A stretch of DNA of 64,000 bases from Paramecium sonneborni. Lineage: Eukaryota > Ciliophora > Oligohymenophorea > Peniculida > Parameciidae. The position numbers were made by a program, and so were the translations under genes. The DNA lies in assembly GCA_905182985.1 (NCBI GenBank), contig CAJJDN010000078.1:2932-66931 (forward strand), written 5' to 3'. This document shows, one piece after another, positions 1 through 13,747 of this stretch; positions within the stretch are counted from its first letter, which is position 1; the number at the start of each line of letters is the position of its first letter. The notes beneath the pieces are model-generated. The model made no database searches and was not told where the DNA came from. It saw only the letters and a list, made by a program, of their open reading frames with translations.

Positions 1-3000
1 AGAGTTTAAAGGCAGACATTCAAAAACCATATTTAATAATTTAATTATAATATTTTTTTTAATTCTTGTTTTCTATGTTAATTCCATTCCTTCACTTATT
101 TTTTGAAGGACTAATAATAATAAAAGGAATATTAATATATAAAATTAAATGATGAATCCTTTCTTTATTTATTTTATTAGAATAAATTTGGTTATTTGAA
201 CATTAAAAAGGATAGCCAAATTATTATTAAAACTTAATTGAGAAAAATAATTATTAATAAATGAGGAGAAGAGAAAACAAACCAGAGATAAGAAAATAAT
301 ACTTTTATATCTGCATACAATTAAATAGTTAATAGGGAACAATAATAAAGAAAGTTAAAACAATGGATGATATTTAAATCTCCTATTGATTAGAATTTGT
401 AGCACCTAGATGATTGTCAATAAGTTTATCATTGAATCAAATAATTAACAGAAATAATAATATTAAATCAGTTATTTATTCTCTAAATTTATTTAATAGA
501 ATTATTTAATGTTTTAATACTTAAATAAATAAATAAATCATCATTCTGTCCTTTTTTATCTCCCCTTCTTTTGAAAGAATTGTTCCCCATCTCTTAATCA
601 CCTCTCTTATTTTATTTGAAAAAATATTTCTATCTATTTAATTATCCACTTTAAATTCCATTTTAAAAAATGATAAATCACATAATAAAGTTAAATAATA
701 ATGAAATCAAAGTATATCTAAATAAAATTGCACCAATAAAATAGAAAAATAATTTAATTTTGAGTATTAGCTCAGTTTTCTTAATTCTTAAGCATTTATG
801 CTTGAACTTGAGCAAATATATAATTGATTACACTGAAAACATTACTTAAAGGAGCTATATATCTTTTGGTTTATATAATAACAAATATATATTTATGATT
901 AAAAAATAAGACTTTTTGAAAATAATTAAAAGATTTTGAAGTAAAATATAGATTTGTTACTCTTAAAATCGATCAGATGTTGTTAATAAAAGCAGAACTT
1001 TAAATTAATTCCATGTTTAATTGTAAAATAGTCATATTCATTTTTACCTAAAAATTATTATTAATATTAAGTTGATATTGTTGCTACTTAAACAATACCT
1101 TCTCAATAGTTGTTATCAATTATTAACAACAATATAATATAGATAAATGTTTGAAATCGACATGCACAATAAATATTTAAAAAGAATATTTTGATAGTAA
1201 AAATAATTGTAGTTATTAAACATTATTAATTTAAATTACCAGATTTATTAAGAGAGAATACAAAAATTCTGATTCAAAATATTTAAACAATAAAACAATT
1301 CATAAAATTTAAAGTTTAGAAACTAGTCCAATGACCACTTAGATATTAGATTTATTTGAACAATCCAAATTTAAATTCATAAACTTTATATGACATTCAA
1401 AACCTTATACAATAAGTGATTTATTAAACTAACAAAACTTATGAATTTTGTAGGCTCTTAAAATAAAAGGTATAAATTCTATTTTCTAATTTAAGATTTC
1501 AATTTAAAATTATAGTTTGATTTTCAAATTTTGAGTTGAAATTAATCTAAAATTTTTCATTATTTATTTTTCTCATTATTATTATTTTATTTTAATAAGT
1601 GATTGGTTTGAAAATTTTAAAATTTCCTGATAGAAAAATCTGCAAACAAAAATAAAGAGTTGCTATTTTAAATATCATGATATATTTAATTAAATAATTA
1701 AAAAAATTTACTTCTTAATAAAATTTTCTTAATTCACATTAGAAAACATTCTTCAATATTTCTAACTTCTTGCTCTCATTAACTTAAACTATGTTTTAAA
1801 AATCATCTTGATGCTCTCAATAAAAACAGTCACAATAAATGTTGTTACACAGGTAAAACCAATTAAAATTATTAATTATTTTTTAGTATCCTCATACATT
1901 TATTCAATGGTACATTTTTCATTTGAATATTCATCTTTAATTGTACATAATATTGACTTGTAATAGTCAGATTCTAAACCAATATAAATATTACAATATT
2001 TAGAAAAGCTAAATCTTAATAAAATATGAGATGTTTAGAGAATTTTATAATTTTACAATTACACTATTTTTTGGAGAATAGTTGCTATTCTTGTTAACAA
2101 AATTCACAGCAAACAATTACATTTTATTTTTCTACTAAGATCAAAAAAACAAAGTTATAAAGAACATTTTTAACAGCTTTAATATGCTTTTTTTTTTTAC
2201 TAATTTTCTACATAATTTGCATAGTTTGTTTTTTTATTATTCAGAATGAATGCAAATAAAAGTAGAAATAAATAATTGATTCTTCTTTTTCTCTAAAAAA
2301 AATTTTTATGAGCAATTCTTGCAATAAATATAATCTGACTATTTTTATAAATTAATGAGTTTAGTTGCTGTATGTTATCTATATTCTTAAAATAATTCAT
2401 AGCAAACCGAAAATTTACAATTTTTTTAATTTTTTTTAGTTTCTACATAATTCACAATTAAAAATGTAATAAGATCCACCAAAGCACATCCAGATTCTAC
2501 TTTTATCAGAATCTTTACGAAATCCAAAAACACACATAAATTAAATAACTTATAATTTTTACAATGTTTAATTTTATTAGAACCAAAAAAATTGTTTCAG
2601 GCTTAATTCCGGTTGGTATTTGATGGTAAATTACTAATTTAAAATATTATAAATTTTTATTGATGATTTTTAAATATCAAATTTTGGTAAGTATTAAGAT
2701 TTATGATTCGTGTTAAGATAAATTATTTTTTAGCTTATTGGTTTGAAATGATTTTTTATGTAAATTCTATCTTTTATTTTATTTTATTTTATTTGAAAAA
2801 TTGTATTTGTGTTTCAAAAATCACTTATAAAGTAAATTTACAATAATAAAAATTGAGTATATTGTTTTTTTATTAATTAATACATATACTGTTCTTTGTA
2901 CTAAAGCAAATGAACAAACATTTACTAATTACTGTTTATCCTATTTTGATATAGCTAAGTAGATTTTTAAAATCATATTTATCAAAATAATAGAAAAAAT

Positions 3001-3340
3001 AAAAAAACTTTTTAAACTTAAGCCTCGTGTTTGAAAATAATCCTTTTTAATCAATATCAGAGTTTTTTAATTTTGAAATCATCAAGAAAGAATATACCTA
3101 AGTATTTATTAATCTAAATTTCAAATATAAATAATCCATTTCATTTTAAAACTACTGGCAGAAATAAACAAATTATAAGATTTATCATAAAACATAAAAT
3201 ATCAACTTAAACTTTTTAGAATAAAATACTTAAGTCATTTTGGAGGTAACTTAATCTAAATAACTGAAAATATGAATATTATATTATTTATTATTAATTA
3301 ATTTAAATCTTTATCGTAAATTTCCTAAAATTTCTTATAA
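1..3340. other. AT-rich non-coding stretch
   Basis: No open frame with coding character was seen on either strand when read with TAA/TAG as glutamine. There are homopolymer A/T runs and short direct AT motifs only. No telomeric C4A2/C3A3 repeats occur at the window edge, so this is not an obvious chromosome end. Confidence 0.5.
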
Positions 3341-3814
3341 ATGATTAATTTTTCAGCTTAATCAATTGAAGTAAATAAGTATGCAGGTTTTTCTAATCAA
3401 TATATTAAATAATTAAAACACTATTCAAAGAATAAAAAGATATATTCTGATTAACAATTATTTGTACTTAAATCTCATTTACATCTAACAACTGATTAAC
3501 TTGTTGATCTATTAAATTATCTCTATCTCATTGAAATATATTTTATTGAGGCCGTTAATCAAGTAACTACATTGATAATAGCAGAAAATTCTAGAATTCA
3601 AAATGCGGCCAACTAATCGAGTTTTAAAGATTTTAGGATTGTATCTCGTTTTATTAAATAGTTAGTTAGAAATATCTCAATTTATCATTACTACCACTTA
3701 AATAACATATATTCAATATTCTCGAATCTTCAAGTATATGTTTTTACTTAAGACAAATGTTGCAAACAAATAAATATGATCTAAAAATATTTGTGTATTA
3801 TTTAAGTCAAATGA
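3341..3814 (+). CDS. Small ORF, possible histone-fold (CENP-X/MHF2-like) protein
   Basis: This frame of 157 codons is open from ATG to TGA in the ciliate code. Its middle is locally richer in G+C than its surroundings, including two GGCC sites, as in real exons of the window. Residues about 45-100 read as two amphipathic helices: one around LTTDQLVDLLNYL, then IEIYFIEAVNQV and AENSRIQNAA. The spacing resembles the CENP-X/MHF2 histone fold, where a helix ending in a conserved Val-Glu-Ala is followed by a basic helix, but this is a by-eye resemblance only. The C-terminal 50 codons look random, so the true 3' end may lie near 3650 or use an intron not resolved here. A truncated second copy lies at 5257. 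The gene may be real or a recent pseudogene. Confidence 0.3.
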
Positions 3815-5255
3815 CTGTAAATATAAAAATATTTTTAAATTTCAGTGCAAATTAAGATTTATTTTATATTTAAGTAAAATTAGTTAATCAAAATAATTTT
3901 TATTTATTAAATTTCTAGATGTTTTTTCTTTTTGCGTTAATAATTTAATTTTATGATGAAGGTTGGTTATATAGGATAATAAGATATAAATGTTGGTGAA
4001 TTAATTTTAGTTTAAATTAAATTATGGGATGATTCACATTACATCCTAATGATGATTTAAGAATTGTATGCCAAGAAGATAATTTAAATGATAATATCTT
4101 TTGGTATGTTACTAAGTATTAGTTAATATCTGAGGTTAATTATTGGTCGACTTTAAATATCTTATATATTGTATCAAAATGTAATAAGGTCTCTAATAGA
4201 TAAAATGATAATAACGGTTAAATACATTCATTATAAGTATACAAATTAAATTTTATTAAGAAATCATAATCAATTTGCCTCATAAATTATTTAATTATTA
4301 ATAAATTCCCTTTTTAAATTATTCATTTATTTTATTATATTTGAAATTAATTCATATTGAATTCATGATATGATTTTGAATATTAAGATGAAAGCTTTGT
4401 TTTAGTTTTCTAAGACACAACTTCCTTCATTATATCTAAGAATAAAATTAATTAATGAAAAAATTAAATATTAATAATAAATGTATAAAAATTCTAGTAA
4501 ATAATAAAAATAACTCTACTATTTATTGCGATGAAAAAATTCGATAATTTAAAAAAAACTGGATCTGATTGTTTTTTTAACAAAATAATTTAATAGATTT
4601 ATTAAATATTTGAGGGTAATAACTATTGTAATATGAAAAGTTAACTATTGCATAACAGTAATATGAATAATCTGATATATATGTTAACTTCTTGAAATAG
4701 ATTTTTCAAATAACAATTAATAATAGATAGAAAATCCAATATAATACATGACTTTACATTCAAAATATCAATTTGATCCTAAATAATGGAGATTACTTTT
4801 GTGAATCGTTGAAATTTAAAATTTAATTAATAATAATTGCCAACTTTAATAATATTTAAAAAAATTGATAGAGCAAGATTTCTGTCTTCGTTTTAATTTT
4901 TTAAAGAATTTACATATCTGATTCTTTGAGAAGTAATTTTCTCTCAATTAATTATGTCTCCTTTTTTGGATCTCAAAATCCTACTTTCCTAATAAAATAT
5001 TTATATAATATTTTCAATTAATTATCCTTTCTAAAACTTTTGTTTCTCTTAGTATTTTAATTTTGAATTGATAAATCAATATTAAATTGGCTAAAATTTA
5101 TCAATTAACAAAACAATTTTAATTCAAGATATGTAGTTAATAAGGATTGTAATCAAATCTCGTCAGTTTAGCAATATAAAATTTACTTAATTTCTTTAAT
5201 TTCTAATTGTTTAATACATGGTAAAAATTAGATTATTAATATTTAAATTAATATT
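3497..5255. repeat. Tandem duplication 1, left copy
   Basis: This 1.76-kb segment recurs in the same orientation at 5257-7005, with a single N at 5256 as the only separator. The left parts of the two copies differ by scattered substitutions and a small deletion near 3945-3955. The right parts, from about 4380 on, appear identical at a constant offset of 1750. A copy that starts exactly at a gap character suggests two contigs with unmerged overlapping ends, or two alleles, rather than a true tandem repeat. Confidence 0.9.
3957..4370 (+). pseudogene. Decayed coding fragment, family unknown
   Basis: One frame reads VGYIGQQDINVGELILVQIK up to about 4035. After a one-base frame change, a second frame reads LHPNDDLRIVCQEDN and NDNIFWYV. 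These have protein-like composition and no TGA for over 100 codons. The LHP...V...ND...W-V pattern is faintly like a MIR domain, but that is a guess. The frame change and an in-frame TGA at the junction indicate a remnant. The equivalent fragment lies at about 5705-6115 in the right copy of the duplication. Confidence 0.3.
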
Positions 5256-5256
5256 N
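5256..5256. other. Single-base assembly gap
   Basis: One N separates the two copies of duplication 1. It marks a scaffold join rather than a base-call ambiguity, because the sequence after it restarts inside the segment that began at 3497. Confidence 0.9.
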
Positions 5257-7005
5257 TAAACTTGTTGATCTATTAAATTATATCTATCTCATTGAAATAT
5301 ATTTTATTGAGGCCGTTAATCAAGTAACTACATTGATAATAGCAGAAAATTCTAGAATTCAAAATGCGGCCAACTAATCGAGTTTTAAAGATTTTAGGAT
5401 TGTATCTCGTTTTATTAAATAGTTAGTTAGAAATATCTCAATTTATCATTACTACCACTTAAATAACATATATTGAATAATCTCGAATCTTCAAGTATAA
5501 GTTTTAACTTAAGACAAATGTTACAAACAAATAAATATGATCTAAAAATATTTGTGTATTATTTAAGTCAAATGACTGTAAATATAAAAATATTTTTAAA
5601 TTTCAGTGCAAATTAAGATTTATTTTATATTTAAGTAAAATTAGTTAATCAAAATAATTTTTATTTATTAAATTTCTAGATGTTTTTTCTTTTTGCGTTA
5701 ATATGATGAAGGTTGGTTATATAGGATAATATGATATAAATGTTGGTGAATTAATTTTAGTTTAAATTAAATAATGGGATGATTCACATTACATCCTAAT
5801 GATGATTTAAGAATTGTATGCCAAGAAGATAATTTAAATGATAATATCTTTTGGTATGTTACTAAGTATTAGTTAATATCTGAGGTTAATTATTGGTCGA
5901 CTTTAAATATCTTATATATTGTATCAAAATGAAATGAGGTCTATAATAGATGTAATGATAATAACGGTTAAATACATTCATTATAAGTATACAAATTAAA
6001 TTTTATTAAGAAATCATAATCAATTTGCCTCATAAATTATTTAATTATTAATAAATTCCATTTTTAAATTATTCATTTATTTTATTATATTAGAAATTAA
6101 TTCATATTGAATTCATGATATGATTTTGAATATTAAGATGAAAGCTTTGTTTTAGTTTTCTAAGACACAACTTCCTTCATTATATCTAAGAATAAAATTA
6201 ATTAATGAAAAAATTAAATATTAATAATAAATGTATAAAAATTCTAGTAAATAATAAAAATAACTCTACTATTTATTGCGATGAAAAAATTCGATAATTT
6301 AAAAAAAACTGGATCTGATTGTTTTTTTAACAAAATAATTTAATAGATTTATTAAATATTTGAGGGTAATAACTATTGTAATATGAAAAGTTAACTATTG
6401 CATAACAGTAATATGAATAATCTGATATATATGTTAACTTCTTGAAATAGATTTTTCAAATAACAATTAATAATAGATAGAAAATCCAATATAATACATG
6501 ACTTTACATTCAAAATATCAATTTGATCCTAAATAATGGAGATTACTTTTGTGAATCGTTGAAATTTAAAATTTAATTAATAATAATTGCCAACTTTAAT
6601 AATATTTAAAAAAATTGATAGAGCAAGATTTCTGTCTTCGTTTTAATTTTTTAAAGAATTTACATATCTGATTCTTTGAGAAGTAATTTTCTCTCAATTA
6701 ATTATGTCTCCTTTTTTGGATCTCAAAATCCTACTTTCCTAATAAAATATTTATATAATATTTTCAATTAATTATCCTTTCTAAAACTTTTGTTTCTCTT
6801 AGTATTTTAATTTTGAATTGATAAATCAATATTAAATTGGCTAAAATTTATCAATTAACAAAACAATTTTAATTCAAGATATGTAGTTAATAAGGATTGT
6901 AATCAAATCTCGTCAGTTTAGCAATATAAAATTTACTTAATTTCTTTAATTTCTAATTGTTTAATACATGGTAAAAATTAGATTATTAATATTTAAATTA
7001 ATATT
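5257..7005. repeat. Tandem duplication 1, right copy
   Basis: This copy repeats 3497-5255 with a net length about 10 bp shorter. It contains a 5'-truncated version of the small ORF at 3341. It also contains the same coding-like fragment seen at 4040-4300 in the left copy. Beyond 7005 the sequence becomes unique. Confidence 0.9.
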
Positions 7006-7029
7006 TCCATATTTTTCAGAAGTAAAGTT

Positions 7030-7160
7030 TTTGGATCCTTTTTGGGGATGGGTAACTTAATGTATACTAAAATTTCTTTAGATCCAATTTAAGAAAGCTT
7101 TACAAGTAGATCCAATAAATTGCCTATTATAATAAAGATGTATTCTTAATCGAATTCTGT
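7030..7160 (+). pseudogene. TPR-repeat remnant
   Basis: A short frame gives FKKALQVDPINCLL, directly followed in another frame by a Tyr-Tyr-Asn-Lys stretch. This matches the end of a TPR unit (A.xx.A...NP.....Y.NKG) as used in the intact TPR gene at 53924-56860. No start, stop or continuous frame is present, so it is a decayed exon. Confidence 0.4.
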
Positions 7161-9840
7161 AATTAATATTATAAAATTAGTATGTCTATTTACAATTTAG
7201 TAGTGGAGGCGAAATATTCATTCAAAAATAAATAGGCATTGAGCTATAAAGGTTAATTATAGATTTTAATCATAGATTTAAAATTTATTAAAAATTAAAA
7301 AGATGACAAGAATCACGTTAAACAGAGGTGTTAGATATTTTAGTTATCTAAAACATTTTATAATGAAGGAATTCTAAAATAAGAGGCAAATTTATCAATA
7401 ACCCAAAGCTTAGTCACAAATATGAAATATTCTATTTTTACAGTAAGTTAATGATCATTCGAATTTTTTAATATTTCAATAATTTTTATAAAATTAAGAA
7501 TCAAAATTTTAAATCAGGTAAAACCGATTTTGACAAAAGCTTCTAAAATTTATCCTTAATATTTAGAAATTCGATCTCTTATTCTATTTAATTTCTTAAT
7601 CTAAATAATCCTTTCTATTAAATAAATAAATTTTTTGAATTTTAATACCCATTCATACTATCTCTTCTAACTTTAATTTTCTCTATTCTAATTAAACTAT
7701 CTTTTTTATATTCATTTGTAACTCATCCCTCATACTCATTTATTATAACAATATTTTTTATTAATTATTAGTTCCTTTACAAAAATCTATTAAAATTTAT
7801 AATTGCACCATTTAAAATGACTATGCATTTGATCATAATATTAAATAATTGGAGGTTAAATTACATTTATTTTATCCAAAATTTTTGTTCATCTCGATTC
7901 CAAACGTAAAGGCTATTATTTACTAAATAAAATTAAAGAGGCATCATTGGTTTTAATATCTCTATTATTTAATAGTATTACATTATACTAATTTTATATG
8001 TTTGAAGTTAATTATAGGTATTCATTTAGGAAAGCCATCTACATCTAAAGATTAAAAAAAAATTATTCTATATTTTAATTCTAGTTAATAAATTTGTTAG
8101 TTAGCAATAAAATCCATTTAACATTGTTTCTAATAGTAATTAATTTCAGTTATTTTTTTAGTATTCAATAAATACAAAGACTATAAGAAAATGAAAATGG
8201 CTGCTGAGTAACTTGAATGTTCTTCTAAAATCAAACCCAATATAGACTAAATATAAAGATATGAAGTATCATATTAGAAATGTCAATTATGCATAATTTG
8301 TCATTATATTATAATAGATAATTAAAGGATGAAATAATTATTCATGTGAATAAGATGAGATTAATAGAAATCAAATGATCCTATACTTTCATTAAAATTA
8401 AAATAGTATAAAATACAGGGAAATGTATAAATTGACAGGAAATATATATGATATAAAGAATCATAAGATATTTTTACTATGTTTCAGAATTGAAGAATAC
8501 ATTAAAATGTAACAATACTTGGAAGATATTTAAAAAAATTAAATCAAGATATAGTATAAGAGGATAGCTCATAACGGCAGGTTATTCAATAACGGTAAGA
8601 TATATAATTAAATAAACTATAACCCAGTAATATATATATATATAATAAGGTTAATTAATCATGTGAATTACTATAGATTATGTAGATAATGGAAATAAAA
8701 TAATACAAGGATTGATTGAACTAATATCAAATCAAAAGAATGAGAAAAACATAAAGAAAAACTTAGAGCCATAAGCCGAACTTAGAAGAGGAACTAGAAA
8801 GAATTAAGAAGAACTAAAAAATGTAGGTTAAAAGAATTTACTATAAAAGAGAGAAACTAAGTAAACGAACTAATTGCTAATCTTATGTATACATAGGATA
8901 AAGTGAAAAAATATAATAGATCCAAAAAAGATTGCTTTTCAGATATTAAGTATGAATTTTCAGTACTATATTTATAAAAATTGTATTTCCATCATTGTAT
9001 TATTCTATACCAGCTAGTATTTCAAAGCATTTGGTAATATATTTCCTCAAATTATATTCTATAATCCCCTATAAATTAAAGTAAAATAATTATGTATCAT
9101 TACTTTCATATTAGAATTTAATTTAGCAAAAAAATTATTTAAAACAGGGGTATCATACACTTAAAAATTTTAATATTTACATTTAATACAATTATTTTAA
9201 CGTTCATTACATTAATATGGGCATTGAGTATATTTATTATTTATTAAGAAATATCCTTTTTAACAATTTATTAGGATCAATTTGACAAACAGAGCATTCA
9301 TCTCAAACTATAAATTATCATCATCACACTGTTCAATTTTTACATTCATCTAATTAAAAAATCTAACATAAATATTCATAATTGCTTTTTTTAATTAACT
9401 TGATATTGTTCATTCAACAATTAAGGAAGAGTATCTTGGACTTTACTTTTCTCAATTACTTTCAATTTAAGACTTCCTAAATAATTTATAATATTCATTA
9501 TCGCTATCTTCAGAATAATCTTTTACATGATGAATAAAAATTAACAATTAAACATTATTATCATGCTTAAATCTTTTTTAAAAATTATTAGTTCTATTGA
9601 AGAATTCCATTCATATCAAATTTATGAAATATTTATAAAGCTTTATAAAAATTATTTATTTGTTTAATATGATACAAAATTTATCTTATGCTTTATGAAT
9701 TCAAATTAGATAGATGAATTTAGAATGAATAATTTTTTTATGTTATTAATTACAATATATTCAAATAATTTAAATCAACCCCTTTTAATTAATCGTAAAA
9801 ATTAAATCATTGTTATTTAATTCAATATTTAAGCAAGTGC
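7161..9840. other. Mostly non-coding, with weak coding-like islands
   Basis: Two short islands look like former exons. At 8191-8345 (plus) a frame gives MKMAAEQLECSSKIKPNIDQ followed by a Cys-rich CQLCIICHY. At 8741-8890 (plus) a Lys/Glu/Gln-rich frame resembles coiled coil. Neither has a full gene structure and neither is recognised. A (TA)6 run lies near 8630-8642. Confidence 0.3.
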
Positions 9841-9849
9841 TTCAGAAAA

Positions 9850-10100
9850 AATCCTTAGTTAGGCCTAAAGAATATATTTTAGGAATATTTATTAAAGCTT
9901 TAACAATAAATCCTATAAAATGCTTATTTAAACAAAGGTGAATTCCTTTTTAAGCTCTGGTAATAAATTTTCTAAATTAAGAATTCCTCATTAGGATATT
10001 AGAGGGAAGGCAATAATATAAAATTTATTTTAAAATGCATATTATAATAAGGGTATGCAATATTGAATTAATCTAGGTTTTATTTGAATTTAAAATTAGA
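9850..10100 (+). pseudogene. Second TPR-repeat remnant
   Basis: A frame near 9885 gives FIKALTINPIK, and another frame just after it gives AYLNKG. Near 10050 a further YYNKG string occurs. The pieces lie in different frames, so this is dead sequence. It resembles the remnant near 7080 in order and spacing and may be a diverged copy of it. Confidence 0.35.
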
Positions 10101-10608
10101 AAGGCCTAAAATCAAAATGAAGAAGAGATGTTAAAAATTTTAGCTATTTTTAAATTGATTATTGTTTTTAAAATCAATTTTGATTAAGGGCAGCTTTTTT
10201 GTACCCTCAATTATATTCAATATTGGTTTTATCACTAATTTCAATTTTTGATATCTAAACTTTTTATCACCTTTCACTTGATAATATGAAGATTATAATT
10301 ATATATTCTATATATTTAATTCATTTGAGTAATTAAAAAGCTTTAAATTTAATTCTGATATTTTTACTAATTTACAGGTGATATTTTTAATATATTCATT
10401 TACAAGATAATATATCTACAATTCCCTTAAATTATGTATTAAATTTCCAACCTTCTAATCAAGATTTATCTACAAATATATTATTTTTATCATTTTATTA
10501 ATAATAAAAATTATTTTCTTTAACTTTTAATTTATAATCTCTAATAATAAACCTTAAAATCAATATACTTAACTAATTTAGATGATCAATCTAAAATCGT
10601 CTGATCTT

Positions 10609-12169
10609 TAATTTTTTTTTTTTCGAAATCTAAATTTTTCGTTAAATTATAGAAAAACATAAACTAAATCATATTTTATACAAAGAATAAGTAAATAAAA
10701 TTTTGGTTTTAACAACCAAAAGTAATTCATTTTAAATGGAATTGTTTTTAGATAATCAGAAAATCTGTAGATTTAATTTATTAAAAAGTTTTGGTAAGTT
10801 TAGCATATTTTTGGATTTTGATTGAGTTTCATTACTAACGAAATATTGGCATTATAATTCTTAATCATTAAATCAAAGACTCGTCAACTCTTATTTAACT
10901 TCAAAGAAATTGCGTCAAAGGAGTAATAAAATGATATCATATATATTTCCCTTAAAATTATATTCCATCATGATAAACACTGCTTTAAAAAAATGAATAA
11001 GTTGTGAATTTGGGATGATTTATATATCAACAAAAATAATTTAGATTTATAACTTAGAATATATTATTGATTTTAATTAAGAAATTAAGGATATTTTAAA
11101 TTTATGTTATGTTTTTGGAGTGTGATGATGGTTTTGATAATTTTGGATTTCAAATTAGTTTTTTATTTGAAATAAATTATATCAACCCAAGTTGGATATT
11201 TCACGTCAAAAAAATTACTAAAATGAAAAGCTATTACAAAATAAGAGTAAAAATTTAATTGAATTTTTAAATTATAGATAACAATATAAATAAATGAAAT
11301 CAACTTAGAAATTAAGAAATATCATTAAAATGGATGAATATAAATTAAGATAAATTCTACAAAATGGATCGATTATTGTGCAGCCGAACAGAAAATTTTG
11401 CTTTATTTATATTGATTTAAATATATCATTTCTGATAGATTGTTTATTTATTTATAATTTGTACATTGAGCTTATTTATTTTACAAATGCTGCTATATTT
11501 TTAATAAATTACATAATGATATACTTTATTAATTTTAGTTAAATAATGGAAATAATTATAGTAGCATAATGAACTGATGATTTATTAATAATAATTTATG
11601 AAGTATTTCGACTGTTATTAATTTTATTTTATTAAATAATATTTTATCAAAATGGAAATTTTCATTAGCAAAAAAATAGCAATTCAGTACTTGCTAAAGA
11701 GCTTGCATCAGAGATAGAATATTTACAATAAAACTTAGTCTACAGTAAATTTAATTAAGCTATTTAAATGCAAATAAATACAATTGCTGATCAGATTATT
11801 CTTTATTTAAAACACTAATAATATTTATGATCACTCTCTTTAAGAAATGTATAATATTAATTCCTAATAAATCAAAAAAATAATTATCTATTTTTCAGCT
11901 ATTAAATTGTCTTCTAATAGGAAAAGTCTTTAATCAGATCCTTATTTTAAAAAAGAAGTGGAAAGATGAATTAAATTAGACAATAATACTGTTTTTGATA
12001 ATAAAAGTGATATGATTGTTGAAAAAGAATTCAAGCATGAATGTACTTATAAATTTTAACTAATATCTAATAGATTTATGGTAAGAAATAGACTTTATAT
12101 TAAAAGATTAATAAATAACAGTCTATATTTCAATAGAATAAGTATAAAATTATTTACAACTTCATTTTA
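10609..12169. repeat. Tandem duplication 2, left copy
   Basis: This 1.56-kb segment is repeated at 12171-13747 in the same orientation with one N at 12170 between the copies. The copies differ throughout by scattered substitutions and small indels. The largest indel is an extra AT-rich block of roughly 25-30 bp in the right copy near 12455-12485. Confidence 0.9.
11645..12169 (+). pseudogene. Decayed gene fragment, family unknown (left copy)
   Basis: Near 11672-11835 a frame reads SVLAKELASEIEYLQQNLVY and continues to a TGA. From about 11890 another frame reads SDPYFKKEVER, then TGA, then IKLDNNTVFDNKSDM and EFKHECTYKF. Composition is typical of a cytosolic Paramecium protein, but there is no continuous frame. 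The same internal TGA is present in the right copy (13210-13745), so this lesion predates the divergence of the two versions. No family was recognised. Confidence 0.4.
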
Positions 12170-12170
12170 N
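12170..12170. other. Single-base assembly gap
   Basis: One N lies exactly between the two copies of duplication 2. It is a scaffold join. Confidence 0.9.
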
Positions 12171-13747
12171 AAATTTTTTTTTTTAGAAATCTAAATTTTT
12201 CGCTAAATTATAGAAAAACATAAACTAAATCATATTTTATACAAAGAATTAGTAAATAAAATTTTGGTTTTAACATCCAAAAGTAATTCATTTTAAAATG
12301 GAATGTTTTCAGATAATCAGAAAACCTGTAGATTTAATTTATTAAAAATTTCTGGTAAGTTTAGCATATTTTTGGATTTTGATTGAGTTTCATTACTAAC
12401 GAAATATTGGCATTATAATTCTTAATCATTAAATCAAAGACTTGTCAACTCTTATTTTAAATTAATAAAATTATTTTATTTAAATTCAAAGAAATTGAGT
12501 CAAAGGAGTAATAAAATGATATCTTATATATTTCCCTTAAAATTATATTCCATCATGATAATCACTGCTTAAAAAAATGAATAAGTTGTGAATTTGGTAA
12601 GATTTATATATATCAACAAAAATAATTTAGAATTATAACTTAGAATATATAATTGATTTTAATTAAGAAATTAAGGATATTTTAAATTTAAGTTATGTTT
12701 TTGGAATGTGATGATGATTTTGGATTTCAAATTAGTTTTTTATTTGAAATAAATTATATCGACCCAAGTTGGATATTTTGGGTCGAAAAAATTACTAAAA
12801 TGAAAAGCTATTACAAAATAAGAGTAAAAATTTAATTGAATTTTTAAATTTTAGATAACAATATAAATAAATGAAATCAACCTAGAAATTAAGAAATATC
12901 ATTAAAATGGATGAATATAAATTAAGATAAATTCTACAAATTAGATCGATTATTGTGCAGTCGAACAGAAAATTTTGCTTTATTAATATTGATTTAAATA
13001 AATCATTTCTGATAGATTGTTTATTTATTTATATTTTGTACATTGAGCTTATTTATTTTACAAATGCTGCTATATTTTTAATAATTCCCATAATGATATC
13101 CTTTATTAATTTTAGTTAAATAATGGAAATAATTATAGTAGCATAATGAATTGATGATTTATAAATAATAATATATGAAGTATTTCGACTGTTATTAATT
13201 TTATTTTATTAAATAATATTTTATCAAAATGGAAATTTTCATTAGCAAAAAAATAGCAATTCAGTACTTGCTAAAGAGCTTGCATCAGAGATAGAATATT
13301 TACAATAAAACTTACTCTACAGTAAAATTAATTAAGCTGTTTAAATGCAAATAAATACAATTGCTGATCAGATTATTCTTTATTTAAAACACTAATAATA
13401 TTTATGATCACTCTCTTTAAGAAATGTATAATATTAATTCCTAATAAATCAAAAAAATAATTATCTATTTTTAAGCTATTAAATTGTCTTCTAATAGGAA
13501 AAGTCTTTAATCAGATCCTTATTTTAAAAAAGAAGTGAAAAGATGAATTAAATTAGACAATAATACTGTTTTTGATAATAAAAGTGATATGATTATTGAA
13601 AAAGAATTCAAGCCTGAATGTACTTATAAATTTTTACTAATATCTAATAGATTTATGGTAAGAAATAGACTTTATATTAAAAGATTAATAAATAACAGTC
13701 CATATTTCAATAGAATAAGTATAAAATTATTTACAACTTCATTTTAA
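12171..13747. repeat. Tandem duplication 2, right copy
   Basis: This repeats 10609-12169 at a few percent divergence. It carries the same decayed coding fragment at 13210-13745. Downstream sequence (13748-14532) is unique, AT-rich and without a recognisable gene. Confidence 0.9.

Noticed and set aside
767..860. A tRNA-like box A (TTAGCTCAG)
   Set aside because: No box B or acceptor pairing follows. No convincing tRNA was found anywhere in the window.
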